Source: Owenia fusiformis | Taxonomy: Eukaryota > Annelida > Polychaeta > Sabellida > Oweniidae | DNA: 64,000 nt | NCBI GenBank assembly: GCA_903813345.2 | Contig: CAIIXF020000009.1 | Location: forward strand, 37,381,759-37,445,758 | Reading direction: 5' to 3' | Part shown: positions 33,000 to 46,300 of the stretch, piece by piece | Position numbering within the stretch: the stretch's first letter is position 1 | Layout: the number at the start of each line of letters is the position of its first letter | Position numbers and translations under genes: made by a program | The notes under the pieces: model-generated | What the model saw: only the letters and a program-made list of their open reading frames with translations | What the model was told of the DNA's origin: nothing | The model's database searches: none

Positions 33000-35355
33000 C
33001 TACTTCACTAGATCTCAGAGCTTGATCCTATAAAGATTCTACTGGGCAGTAGGCACATCAAGACTCCAGGCGATCATATTATATTTAAAGGGGGTTACAA
33101 TGACATGAATGGTATACTAAGTATGAAAACTTATCCACTTTCAGTTTGATTTGATCTGCATTTGACTATAGATTACCATTTTCACTTTAAATAATGCTGA
33201 GTACCGGTGTCAGTCTTATTTTGAAATTCAATTTAGTTCTGATGATGTTCCAAAGGCTAAAATACCATCCCATTCTATCCCGAAGTTTGTTCCTATGATC
33301 CCATTTGTATGTGTCACCCTGAATGTGAATATATTCACAGAATATTTGTCACACTATAAATGATAATTGTATGGCCCTTAATGAGGTTTCTATTGAAAGG
33401 AGCTATTGAATTGATGTTTGCATTGTGTAATCATAAGAGTATCATTAGCATTTTGTTTGATACTGAAATTGCAAAGGTGATAAAAATCAATTATTAAAAG
33501 AAACTTGTATGCATTATTTGTTTAAAACTAAAAATAAAAGCTCTCCTCATCAATTTGAGAAAAGATGAAAATCAAAACCAAAATCAACTTACCCTATGCA
33601 GCAAACATTTCTAAAGCATTAGGTAATACTGATTTTAATCCAATATATGTGTAAGGTTGGTGGTGTCATTTCACATTTATTTATTTAGATTTACTAAACA
33701 ATCAATAAATAAGACTTCAAAGACTTTCAAGACAAAGCTACACACCATTCTCAGTTGGTGAGATACCTTTTTATCAAGCCAAAATATTCTTGTGAAATAT
33801 ATGGACCAGTATTTATCAATTATCATCTTTTAATCTCAAAGCCTAATGACAAAATTCATCCATACACATAACATTTCTTCAAACTTAAAATCTTTTTTTT
33901 CTTAGAGTCTAAAAATGATAAATCTTATGGCCAACCTCCAAAAGGAACATAAAGCATGGTACATACCACACAGAACAGACATGTGGGTGCAATATATAAC
34001 ACAGTCAACCTCAGAGTTACTTTAAATGTAAATGACCCATACATACAAAGCAGTTTTACTGCTTCCTCTCAATTTCAAATGCTTGATTCTTAAAATGAAT
34101 AGTTGTAAATCAATTGGATGCACTACATTACAAACATATTAGTGATCATAACCATACCAAATGATTTAGTCACTCTTTACTTTAGTTTTCAAGAAGTGAA
34201 GATTTGAAGTATGAAACAGTTTTCTATGTGCAGGTTTAGTAAAGCTATAAAAGTGACACATTCCAGAAGTCCTACTACAGGTCATTTGTCAGTATTCCAG
34301 ATAAGAACTTTGGTTCTTACAGATGTTATCAACACAATCTTATTAAAGGTCCAATGAGAATATATCACATTTGTCCTTGGCAACATTTTTGGAAAATCAG
34401 TCTTGGATGTTTTGACATTACTTTGACTTTATACATAAAGAAGATGAAGCAATTGAAACATTGAGAATTAAGATCATGTATATTTTAACACATTCTAAAT
34501 TCTAAAAGCATTTTAAAAATAGAGATTCAACACCCTTTTCACAACAGTTAAATATTAATTGAAATGTTCATTTCAGTTATGTGTCCCAATGTCCCATGCA
34601 CTTTCAATGAGAAACATACTTTTTTATCAACACTATAAAGAAAAATTGATTTGATGAGTTCTTTGTACAGGTATATGCATCTCAAAATAAGAGACTTGAT
34701 TAATAGACAATCTGGTAAGTATTACCACCCTGAGTCACTAGATGGAACTTTAATGTGAAATGTGATATCTTAGAAGCCTTCAAAATGCACATATCTTTAA
34801 ACAGCAGAGTAACATATGATACTTACAATTAATATTCTAGGTAGCAAATTGCTCTCATGAATGGATGTATCTAGCTTCAAAAATTCTAAATCAACATTAA
34901 TTCACTTAACAATAAAATATTGTAAGTAATGTAGTAAGTTAAATACATGTAGTTTATTGAAATCTCACACACCAGTTTATATATCTTAAAGATTGTATGT
35001 ATCAGTATGTCCCATTCCCAGAGGTACATTCCCACTCTTATACATGTATAAAAAAGGTTTTGATTTTCATGCTCATATACTTGACCAACCACATTATTTT
35101 ATCTATCCTACCTTGACATGTATTGAATTTGGATTTAATGGCCGATGTAAATAAAATGTAAATAAGATAAGGTACCATAACATTTTGGCAGTTGTACATT
35201 TCAATGTGAGCAAAGATTGTAGAAAAACAAATTCATTTCTTATGGAGATATATTAAATACAATTTTAGCATTATTGTATTGTATCTTGCAACTGTAATTT
35301 GAAACACTTAAAATTTGATACCTGTATATTTTGCAATAAACCTAAATTTGTTAAT
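33000..35355. other. Non-coding DNA without recognised features
   Basis: AT-rich sequence upstream of the minus-strand MBT gene and far upstream of MTBP. No exon-like open frame, RNA gene or clear repeat was seen on either strand. Confidence 0.5.
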
Positions 35356-35357
35356 TG

Positions 35358-35754
35358 TTACATTAAAATTTTAAATGTTTGTGAGTACTTTGAATTTAGA
35401 AAATAAGCAATCAATTGACCAAATTGAAACAGTTTATGTAAAAATAGAAACATTTATATTTATCCCAACTTTTGTATATTTTAGTTTGTTTTGTAGTTTG
35501 GCTATCATATCTGTGTCCTCTTATATTTTGATACTTCTCTGCCATGTTATTTTCGGAAAAATTAACATGGCTGAAACTTCCTAAATTACAAAAGGCCACA
35601 GCTTTGCTGCAGATTATACATTACTATCTGAAATATACAAAAGTTAGGATAAATATATATGTTTCTATTTTTACATATACTGTTTCAATTTGGTCATTTG
35701 ATTGCTTATTTTTTAAATTCAAAGTACTCACAAACATTTATAATTTTACTGTAA
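35358..35754. mobile_element. Palindromic MITE
   Basis: Arms of about 130 bp are inverted: AAATGTTTGTGAGTACTTTG faces CAAAGTACTCACAAACATTT, and ATTGACCAAATTGAAACAGT faces ACTGTTTCAATTTGGTCATT. The spacer contains a further pair around CCATGTTATTTTC and AAATTAACATGG. The short ORFs on both strands mirror each other and are not genes. Confidence 0.75.
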
Positions 35755-36221
35755 AGCATCTAATCTTGAATATAGCAAAGGACTTTTAAATAATTCATTC
35801 TTTAATGTATTTTCTATGTATTAAACTATTATTAGTTTATATTTGAACCACTGCCAGGTATCATACTTCACTGTAAAGGTAATTATTTTCCTCCCTCTTG
35901 GATTCACTCCCTGATAACACTAATACTGGATTCTACAGTTTATCAATATTTGTATCAAAGATGCAGTTTCGATAGCCAGAGTCTGGGGACTGAGTACACT
36001 ATCATTATGTCTCATTCTATCATTTCATTAAGTATTTAATAAGTGTAATACAAACTTTAGGGTTGTATTCAACAAACCTCGAAATACCCCCCCCCCCTTC
36101 CTGCATACACTATCAGCAATGGACTTTCTTGGCCTAGGGGTTTGTAAATCTACACATATATATCTATCAATTTGTGTTGTTATCATTAAAAAGTATTAAA
36201 AATATTACCTTGAATTTAGAT

Positions 36222-36787
36222 TAGGGCTGCCATCATTAGTCGGAACGTCGACTTGTCAGTCAAAATGCAAGTTCGACAACGAAGTCGACAAAAATTCCCG
36301 TCATGTCGACAGCAAACGATATCAATACTTACTTGAAAATATCCAAATGGCCCCAATACATTTCAATACACATTTCAACGTGTTATGTGCGCGTATTCTG
36401 CGGAAATATTGTTCACATTCATTTCATTTTCCAAAAATAAATTCACCCGGAAGTTCCCTTCATGACTTCTCTTCTCTCTTGCGAGACGTTGTACGAGATT
36501 TCGCCCGAGCAGTCGAAATAAATCCCGGTCGAAACATTGCAGGTATTTGTCCCATTTTCGTCTATAATATTCTATTAACTTGGCATTTAGTAACAATATT
36601 AGGCAATTACATAACATTTGTATGATATTTGTGTTGAAAGATTTGGAAAAAACGAACCAACAACACAGAAATAATTTTTCTTTTTTTCCCGATGATTTTT
36701 TCTCCCTGGAAAGTTCGATTGTCGACAATATTTTCGACAGCAGAGTTCGACTGTCGACACTGACATTTGAGTTCGATGGCAGCCCTA
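36222..36787. mobile_element. hAT-type non-autonomous element
   Basis: Termini TAGGGCTGCCATC and GATGGCAGCCCTA are inverted, and the element is flanked by a perfect 8-bp duplication ATTTAGAT (36214-36221 and 36788-36795), as hAT transposase makes. Sub-terminal GTCGAC-rich words (GTCGACTTGTCAG, CTGTCGACACTGAC) are also inverted. The 566-bp interior has short ORFs with no transposase motif. Confidence 0.88.
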
Positions 36788-37363
36788 ATTTAGATACATC
36801 TAAGTTCAGGCAACGAATTTAAAATTGTTAATTAGCTTAGGCAACAAAAAATCATGATGATGATGATTCATCGAACATACAATTCTCCCTAAATACTGTA
36901 AAAACTCGATTAATCCGCTATAAATGAAGCTATAAACAATGATTATAATATAATCGACTTATTTATACATATATTATAGTATTCCATTGTCATTTACCAT
37001 GCAAAAATCATAAAATAAATACATTTTTTACCTTTTTCAAATTTTCCACTCCCGCCATTGACCGAACAACACTTTTTTGGGGCACATTTGCGTAGAAGTT
37101 AAACCTCAAAATGAACTCATTAATAAGAAATTAACAAGTGTTTGAATTATCGAAAACCTTAATTGTATCCGTGACAATAAGATCTGTTCCAAGTTTTACC
37201 TTTAAAAAGTATTATTGTACGAGAAATCGAATCTAGTATGAAAACCGCGGATTAATTTACAATGTCTATATGTCGCAAATTGTCACCAGTCAGTCTTTGC
37301 GAGAACCGGGAAAACTAAAAAAAATTGACAAATTTGTCAACAATTCCTGTCTTATACGCTATT

Positions 37364-40300
37364 ATGGAGCATAAATTAATCATATTAGCATGTCGAAATA
37401 TATCAGGTAACTATTTCTTACGTTTGACGTGATTTTGTGGATAGAAAAGTGGGGAAAGAGGTGTTTATAACTGACATCAACAAGGCTACATTCACAGAAT
37501 CAGTCCCTAACATTTTATATACAGTGGGGGACATAAAGAATTCATCATCATCATCATGTTTAGGAGGGTAAGGTTAGTCCTGTGTTGTCCTCCCTTCTGG
37601 TTTTATTATTTACATGGATTCTTATGGGCAGTTTTCAATTTCTTTGGTATTTTATTTCCCAAAGACGGTATTGTTTTAATTAAATGTGACGGTTGCACTA
37701 AAATTATGTTGAACATGGGCAAAAAACTAGTGTAGTGTGAACTGGTCATCCTGGGTCTCTGGTGATCTTCTACATGTCTGGGTAGTAGTAGGTATCGACC
37801 TTTACCTTGAAATCATCTAATGTTAAGGCTGTAACTACATTCTCTGGGAGGTTGTTCCAGTCGTCTATAGTACGCTGACTGAAGAACCCTCGTCTCAGGG
37901 CAAGGTTACATCTGGGTTTGTAGAATTTCTGGCAGTGGCCTCTTGTGTTGGTGTGACTTGGGGTAAAGAAGTGGGATGGCTCTATCTTGTCTATCTCATT
38001 CATGATTTTATATACTTGAATTAAGTCTCCTCTTTTCCTCCTGTATGTCATCGGAAATAGGTGAAGCTGCTTTAGTCGTTCTTCGTAGGGTAGGTCGGTC
38101 ATGCCGGTGATGAGTTTGGTGGCTCTCCTTTGTATTTTCTCAATCTTATTAATGTCCAATTGATATCTGGGATTCCAGGCTACGGTGCAGTATTCCAGGT
38201 GGGGGCGGACTAGGGTTGTATATAGGGGGAGGAAAATATCTGCATCTTTGTTTGAGAATGTTCTTTTGATTGCACCCAAAATCTTATTTGCTTTGTTTAC
38301 ACAGTTGGAGACATGGTCATGGAACTTTAAATCCTGGTCAATGGTCACGCCAAGGTCACGTTCTTTGGTGACATCTTCCAGTGGTTGGTTATCTAGTGTG
38401 TATTTGTGGTTGTTGTTATTGTTCCCCAGATGAAGAACTTTACATTTGCTGGAGTTGAATTTGAGCAGCCATTTTTCGGACCACTTGACAAGTTCGTTAA
38501 TGTCTTCTTGTAGTTTAGTGATGTCGTCTTGTCTGGGAATGGCATTGTACAGCTTCGTGTCATCAGCGAAGATTTTCAAAGTGCTTTTAACTTTCTCGGG
38601 AAGATCGTTTATGTAGATTATGAAGGCCAGTGGTCCGAGGCTCGAGCCTTGAGGGATACCACTGGTGACTTCAGTCCAGCTTGAGAGGCTACCATTGACT
38701 TTGACTCTCTGTCTTCGTTTAGTCAGGAATGCAGTCAGCCACTTTAGAAGGTTCCCCTTGAAGCCATAGCTGTTTAGTTTTTCAAGTAGTCTGCAGTGCG
38801 GTACGCTGTCAAACGCCCGGGAAAAGTCAAAATATATTACGTCTATTGGGTTGCCAGTATCGAGTAGACTTGTCCAATCCTCGAGTACTGTAAGCAACTG
38901 GGTGCTACATGAACGCCCGGGTACAAACCCGTGTTGGGCATCTGTTAATAAGCCCAGTGTCACCATGTGGTTTACCATTGCGTCCCTAATTATGGATTCC
39001 ATGGTCTTACACAGGATACAAGTTAGCGATATTGGACGGTAGTTGCTGGGAGCTGTTCTTTTACCCTTTTTGTGGATGGGTGTTATCTCGCCATCTTTCC
39101 AGATTGATGGTAATGTTCCTGAATCTAGGGATTTGGTAAAAAGCAGACTGAGAGGGAGGGCTAGTTCATGTGAACATTCCAGTAGAAATCTTGCGGGAAT
39201 ATTGTCGGGGCCGGGGGATTTGCAGGCTTTGAGCTTTTTGAGTTTATGTAGGACTAGTTCCTCTGTAAATTCTATAGTTTCCAAGGTTTGGGTTGATCTG
39301 GGAGTTATTCTGGGGATGTTTGTGTCGTCTTCTACAGTAAACATGGTGGCGAACTATTGACTTAGGATGTTTGCCATTTCCGTATTCTCATCTGTTGTAC
39401 TACCATCTGGCTTGTCTAGTGAGCTGATCTTGGGGCGCGTCCTGAGTTTAGAGTTGACGTATGCCCAGAAGGCCTTAGGATTAGTCTTTATTTGTTTGGC
39501 TATATCTTTCTCAAATTCTTTACATAGCTGTCTGCATAGTCTTCTGGTTTCATTGCTTGTTTTCTTTGCTTTCAGGTAGTCTTGATACGTCTTGGTTTCT
39601 CTGTAGTGTTTCCAGGCCTTGGCTTTTCTTCGCAGTTGCCTTAATTACAAAAGAATTACAAAAGCTATTGAAATTACATGCTGTCGCACATGTAATAAAT
39701 TCTTACCTCAGTGTATTCAGTGCTCTATTTTCTCCGTCCTAGTAAGTCCAGATATAGTGGAATTCGTGTCCATAATGACAAATAAGAAGAACTTCAAAAT
39801 TTGAAGTGGAATTCACATGTTAATGCCGACTCTTCAAATGTTGAGGTGATTTTGGAGCCCGATGGCGCCGCAATGTGGATTGGCTCCCAGAATGCAACAT
39901 GACACCTGTCAGCTTTCAAAATGCCGTTCTGCCATTTTGAAGTCTGTCACATTAGGTTACCTGATGTTGCATTCTGGGAGTCAATCCTCCTTGTATCACA
40001 AACATGGTGATTCATGAAAACATTCATTTGATTTGGTAGAGATTTATCCATCATTTTAAGGTATGAAGCTTTGGATTCATTTATTGTGCTACTAAAGTGA
40101 ATGGGAATTATTTTCTACTGCGGGAGAGTTTGAGACGCGAAACTTCAGAATTAAGCTCATTGTGACAACTTTTGAGGGTTGAGATTTATTTTTGTCCCCC
40201 ACTTTAGATTGTCTGATATCTTTGCACGTAAATGCTATAGAATTAAATGAAAGCATACTATTAAATTTGTGTAAATATCATGGTTCAAGCATAGTTTATT

Positions 40301-43300
40301 GCTATTTTTGCAAAATTACATGTCAATATCAAGAATTCCAAATAATTAATTTAATTTGTAATTAATTCTTTGAAACAAATTCTTTTAGATGAAGAAAGAG
40401 CAGAATTGCTGTCTGTTTATGATGCTGGAAGGAGCTGCAGATCTTTTAACACAACAGTGCTCTCACCTGTACAGCAGGTAAACAATCTTATACAAGGGAA
40501 CATAAACATAAACTTTGAAATAATTCCTAATATAAAGTCCGTTGTCAGTTTGTATATCTATTTACAAAGTTTCTGTTAGTGATCGGGCCATATAAAATTA
40601 ACATGACAATTTGTTATTAATTTTTTTCAAGGATGCACTTCAGCCACCCAAATTTATTTAACACCGCTGCAAACCACAATGTTCTCTTTTTAAAATTGAA
40701 GTGTTGTTAAAGATTGAACAAATTTTCTAGAATAAAGTTTATTATAATACAATATAATATTATTTATAGCCTATACATATGTTTGCAGTCTCTATCACCT
40801 ATGTAATATAATGGGCATTCAACATATCCCTTTTGTAAACATTTTAGGATTTGGAAGTGGATGTTAATTGTTGGCTGAAGACAAGACAGCAACTAGGTGA
40901 TCGTCTAAATACATTGGACAGGAATATGGAATCAAGGTACACATGTACATGTAGCTCACTATCCTTCATATATACAGGGTGGGTCAATTTAAAAAAATGC
41001 ATTAGAAAAAATAGATGACTCAATTTGTAAACAAGATGAAATACAAGTACATTGTAAGTCTATTATATATGTTATACAAAATTATTGTTCAAAATTCGAA
41101 AACTAGATTATTATTCAATGCTAAAAGGAAGGTAAAATAATTTATTAATTTATTATTCTACTCCATTCTACTTGAGTTACAAAGGTTTAAAACTTAAAAT
41201 TTACAAATCGTATATTTTAGATAAAAACTAAGTTAGCTTGATTTTATTTCTAATGCAGTCATTTCCATTGCCTCACCTTGTACAGGAGAAGATAATAAGT
41301 TGAAATCTCCATTTGCATATAGCTAAACCCTATATAAACATGTATTTCACTTTATAGTAAAATCTGTTTATATTAAGTGGAACACCCTTCTAATTTTGTA
41401 TCACTGCTTAGATTTCAGTTTAATCCATGTCATCTTCTATACAAGGGATAATGAATGCTATGGCGATTGTACTTTTAGTGAACAGACAGACCTTCTTGCT
41501 GACAATGTCCATAAAACTGTGGATTCTTTGCCAATTCAAGGTAAAGACAGCATTTAAATTAAACCATGAATGAAATAAAAAAAGAAATTGTGTTGAATTT
41601 TAATATTGAGCTACAAAACTTGTTTTGGTAGCTTTGTAAGTTGCAATTTTTTTTAATTTTTCGAGTTTCTCACCTACATAATGTATATTGATTGCTTCAA
41701 GTAGATTCTGACAGGTGTGGTGTAAATTGTGTAACTTTATGGATGAATGGAAATACAAAATGGTGATTGTTTAAGCCACCATCCTCAAAAATTGTTATTT
41801 CAAACAGGTAATCTGTCTTTAAATTTGAATTGGTTGGGAACACATCAGCTGTTTTAAATGTTTCAAACTTTGTATATGTTGTATATGTAACTTTGTGTTG
41901 TTATCTCTTCCAGGACAAATAGTTAATGTGCTATGGTTCTGTTCAGGCGATATTCCAATTAGGTATGTACATGTTGGTTACTGATTGGTAGATAGTCATT
42001 AGCAGTTTTGACGATTTCCAAAAATGAAATGTGTTACTGTCTATGACCTACATTATTAAAAAATTGAATACAATGCAAGTGAGCGTGTCTATACAGCTGC
42101 TTATAAATCTTAGTTTTCCATTTTCAGTAAGCATTTTGGTTTGTTTGGAGCATTAAAGCGACTTGTGGAATGGGAAAATGCAATGGTGTACCTTGTTCCT
42201 CCTCTCGAAGGGAGGTCCTCGAAACACAGATGGACCAAAAGTCCCAGTAGAATCAAAAGTCCCAGTAGGATCAAATCCCCTTGTAGGACTAAAAGTCCTG
42301 CTAAAGAAGCATCATTTACGCAGCAAGCCAAACCTTGGCTAGATGCGTTGAAGGCTGACATGCTTTATGGACTTGATAATAAACTACATGCAATTATTAA
42401 CTGCACATGGAGAGGCTGTATGCTCATACCTGATAAAAAGGTAAGTACATTGAAACCTATCCATCTGAACCATTGGGACTGGCTAAAAGTGCTCAGATTG
42501 ACAGGTTTTCACATTTTGAGAATAACCTGGGAAAAAATTCTCATTTTCACAAATCAGTTCAAAACATGATTTTATGTCACCATATTGTACTTCTACTTAA
42601 TTTGGCGCTACTTATTTTGTACTAATTAATGGGGAATTTGACTTTAACAATTTGGAGGATCCGCCAAATTAAAACTGCCGCAAAATTAAGTAGAAGTACA
42701 GTAAACAAAATGTTAAAATTTTGTCATTGCAACCAGATGGTATCATTTTGTAATGTTAATGACTTGTTTGAATTTTCAAGTGCAAATGGATTTTTAAAAA
42801 CTGAGTTCAGATTAGTGGTCGGAGGTAATACTGCATTACCGGCAACGGCACTAATTTGACCTAATGCCGGCATCAAAATCTTCTTACCGGCAATGGACGG
42901 CATTCAGCTGAATTAGATTCCCGGGTGGAATCAGTCAAATTCCTTCAACAGTATGATCTCTATAGTTTCTTTTCTCACTTATTAACTAAACTGTTATGTA
43001 TAGAAACCGATTTGTGTACATAACTAAGAAAAATAAACAGAATTAAACTATTTTCCTGAAGTTGAAGTTTCACTTTACCTATTATCGCCCGATTTGAAGT
43101 TCAGAACGAGGCTGAAAATACAACGAACGAAAACTCATTTATTTTACGAGTTTATATCACATGAACCGTTAGAATCAGGATTGTTTAGTGGTTTAAAATG
43201 ATTTTGAGTGGGTTCTACTGTTTCTACAGCTAAATTAAGTGGTATGTATGGCGTACTATGAGATTTTTGGCGAAATATACCCGGGGAAAACCTTTTTTTA

Positions 43301-46300
43301 GCTTTTTTCAAAATACTTGCTAAATAGTCGGTAAATATCGGTAATGACATACGGTAATACCGGCACCACTTTTCATTACCGGTCCGAGCACTATTTCAGA
43401 TTACTGTAATGTTCAGATGCAATTCTACTTGCTTACTGATTCTTTGCACCTGTGCACTATGTATTATTACTATTAGTATTACATTTGACTTTTCAGAATA
43501 TGAGTCAGATGGTGATACCTGGATTGAAACTGCAGCAAATCAATGATACAACAGAACAACAAAATGATTTGGTTAAAGATAGGGTAAAACAAACATTATT
43601 ACTAAAGCTGACTTTATTGAGCTGTATGCTGATATTTAACATAATATCAGAATATAAGTTAAATGTTATAAAAATCTATAAAGAATCCCAGAATTATTTT
43701 TATTAAAATACATGAATATTTTTGCCTTATATTTGAGAGAGCTGTAATTCAGTTATCCTCTATCAGCATATAGGCTACAATCTTTTTGAAAAAATTATCA
43801 AGGAAAAGTGAAATGACCTACTGTTTATTTAGAATTTTTATTTTACTGCTTTATTTAAGACTGTTAACAACTTTTTACTTTCTATTTCAGCTAGCTGGTA
43901 TGTGTATTTGGAGATATATGGAGTATATACATGAAATTGATATGTCAACTCTACCACTTTACCTCATTGCAGCACACAAATATCAACTGTATCCTTTTAA
44001 AAGTGCAAATAATTCAACCCTTATCTGGATTCCTACTTTTATCTTCTTGACTTCAGGGTAACTTAATGCCTTACAAATGAAATAGAGCAAACCTCTTCAA
44101 AATAATACCTCTAAAATGCCTGTATTAAACTAATGGAGGAATATCTCAGTACAATTTAAAATTCATTAAAGGTGTGTAAAGTTATAATTATGTATTAGAT
44201 TTAAAATGAACCTAATATTGTTCCTTAATTCAGTTGATTTTCTAGATGTTTATCATCAACTAAATGTGACATGGAGAAAACCAAGGCTTTTGTGAGGCAC
44301 TTCTCTGAGAATAGACATGTAAGTTTTAATCCAGATTTTTTAATTGACTTCTTGAAATTATCATCTGAATCTATTTTTCATATTAGAGAAACCATCACCT
44401 TCATTTTTGTGCTGAGCATTTTTCATTCTTGATCCATGTCTTACAAGTTAAGTACTTATGTACAAATCAGCTTCAGTATTTGATATTGAAAAACTAATGT
44501 CAAGTTGACAGTTTTTTTTATAGTCTATAGCACACATGCAGCGTATCATGTGTACATGTACATTTATTTCACATGTGTATGGCAGATTGGCTGCATAGTA
44601 CGGCTCCAGTACAGTAAGGATGTGTTCATCCCTAAGAAGAATGGCAAAATAGGAGATGGTGAATACAATACAGTGGCTTGGTTGAAACAAATCGGAAAGA
44701 ATGTCGGCAACATATCAGGTACATAGAATGGTATTTTTTCAACACATTTTTATAATGCTTTGTAATATTTCATAGTCTTGTGATTGTCCTTGTGCTACAC
44801 ATGCATCCAACTTTCACCCATTCTCTTCCTTTAGTACATACATTTAACACATTACATAAAAGCATGTTGTGTTGTTCTGTAAGCTTTACTCAACATTTGG
44901 GCTGTCATACTTTGACTCAGTAATATTTGGATATGTAAAGTAGTACAGTGAACTTATATTGTCAAAATAGAGTTCATTTTGGAGGATTAGAGTCAACACA
45001 CTGCAGGTCAGGTGTTATTTCTCAATTTTGAAAGATATGGTTAAGTTTCAAGGCGAGTCAATTTCCATGCACATGTATGTTACTGCTTACTGTGCTTAGG
45101 GATAGACATTGAACGCTACTGCACCAGTATGAGGTTCTAAAGAATGATTATGTTTTTCAGTGGAGGTCAAAATGGAGACAGGAAAACAGATGTGCCATCT
45201 ATTACTACATGCAGGAACTAACTCGGACTCAGGTGTATTACAAGCTTACATGCTTCATTCCCCAGACAGTATTAATGCAGGTTTTCTTAATGACGTTATC
45301 ATGCAGGATTTGCGTCAACCATCTTCCAAACAATGCCAGTGTGCAAATATGAAAGAGCGTGACCTCTCAGAATCTCAAATTAAACTCAAGGAAGGAGACC
45401 AGTGTAACTGCCAGTGTTCAATAGGGAAGGACACTTCATTGAATGACAATATTGGTTCTTTACCATGTTTTGATGGAGATATTTTTGTTGCTATGGAGAC
45501 AGAGATATATGATTTACAGAAGGAGGTTGTCAAGAAATGGATTGGTAAGTATTAGAGTTACTAAGTAATAGATTGATAAACAAACATATAGTATTGCGTC
45601 TGATAATACAGTCTGAATAGATTTTAAACAGATTAGCCTGACACTAAATTGCGAAAATAGAATCAAATGTCGTGGTATGATGCATATGGCATGAATTTTG
45701 TAATATTTCATTTACAGAATGTGCCTAGTTTCACCGCTACACTTTAGCCTATACATTATCATTTTTTATGAAATGAACAAAATCGTTTCAGATTGCCAAG
45801 GTGCTGGTAATGTTACCGAGGTAGATGCAGTAAACATAGCCAACAAAGTGAGGGAGTCTATTTACACAAGATATACAGAATCCCTACCTGGTACCCAGTT
45901 ATCAGATCTTCCTCCTAGCATTAGGCCTATAAAAACAGGTAAACAAATACTTCACAGGTATAAATATATATACTATATCAAGTTATAAAGAGGATTATTT
46001 AGATCATTGAGACACAAAAATAGATAAAACGATAATCATAAAGCTTTGTTTATTTATGAATTGCTATCTTATTTATATGTAACATATTCAAAAATACATG
46101 TAGATACTTATATTGAATAAGACATTGGAACAGAAGATTCAAAAGTCATTTTGAGTTAATCATAGATGTTCTTACTCTTAGATAATACTGTTATAATATG
46201 TATAAAATCATTGATCTTTCAGAGTTATCTATTGACCAAAACCACAATATGGAGAGAAGAGCACTTGCTTTCTACGAACAACTGAATCGTAAGTTAGCCC

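Noticed and set aside
35375-35789. Three short ORFs as a small gene
   Set aside because: They are the two arms and loop of a palindromic MITE.
36347-36728. Overlapping 92- and 117-codon ORFs
   Set aside because: Both lie in the hAT element and show no transposase or other motif.
37516-40205. A composite element bounded by GTGGGGGACATAAAG and TTTGTCCCCCAC
   Set aside because: The inverted match is short and imperfect, and MTBP exons 1 and 2 lie outside it; the LINE insertion explains most of the interval.
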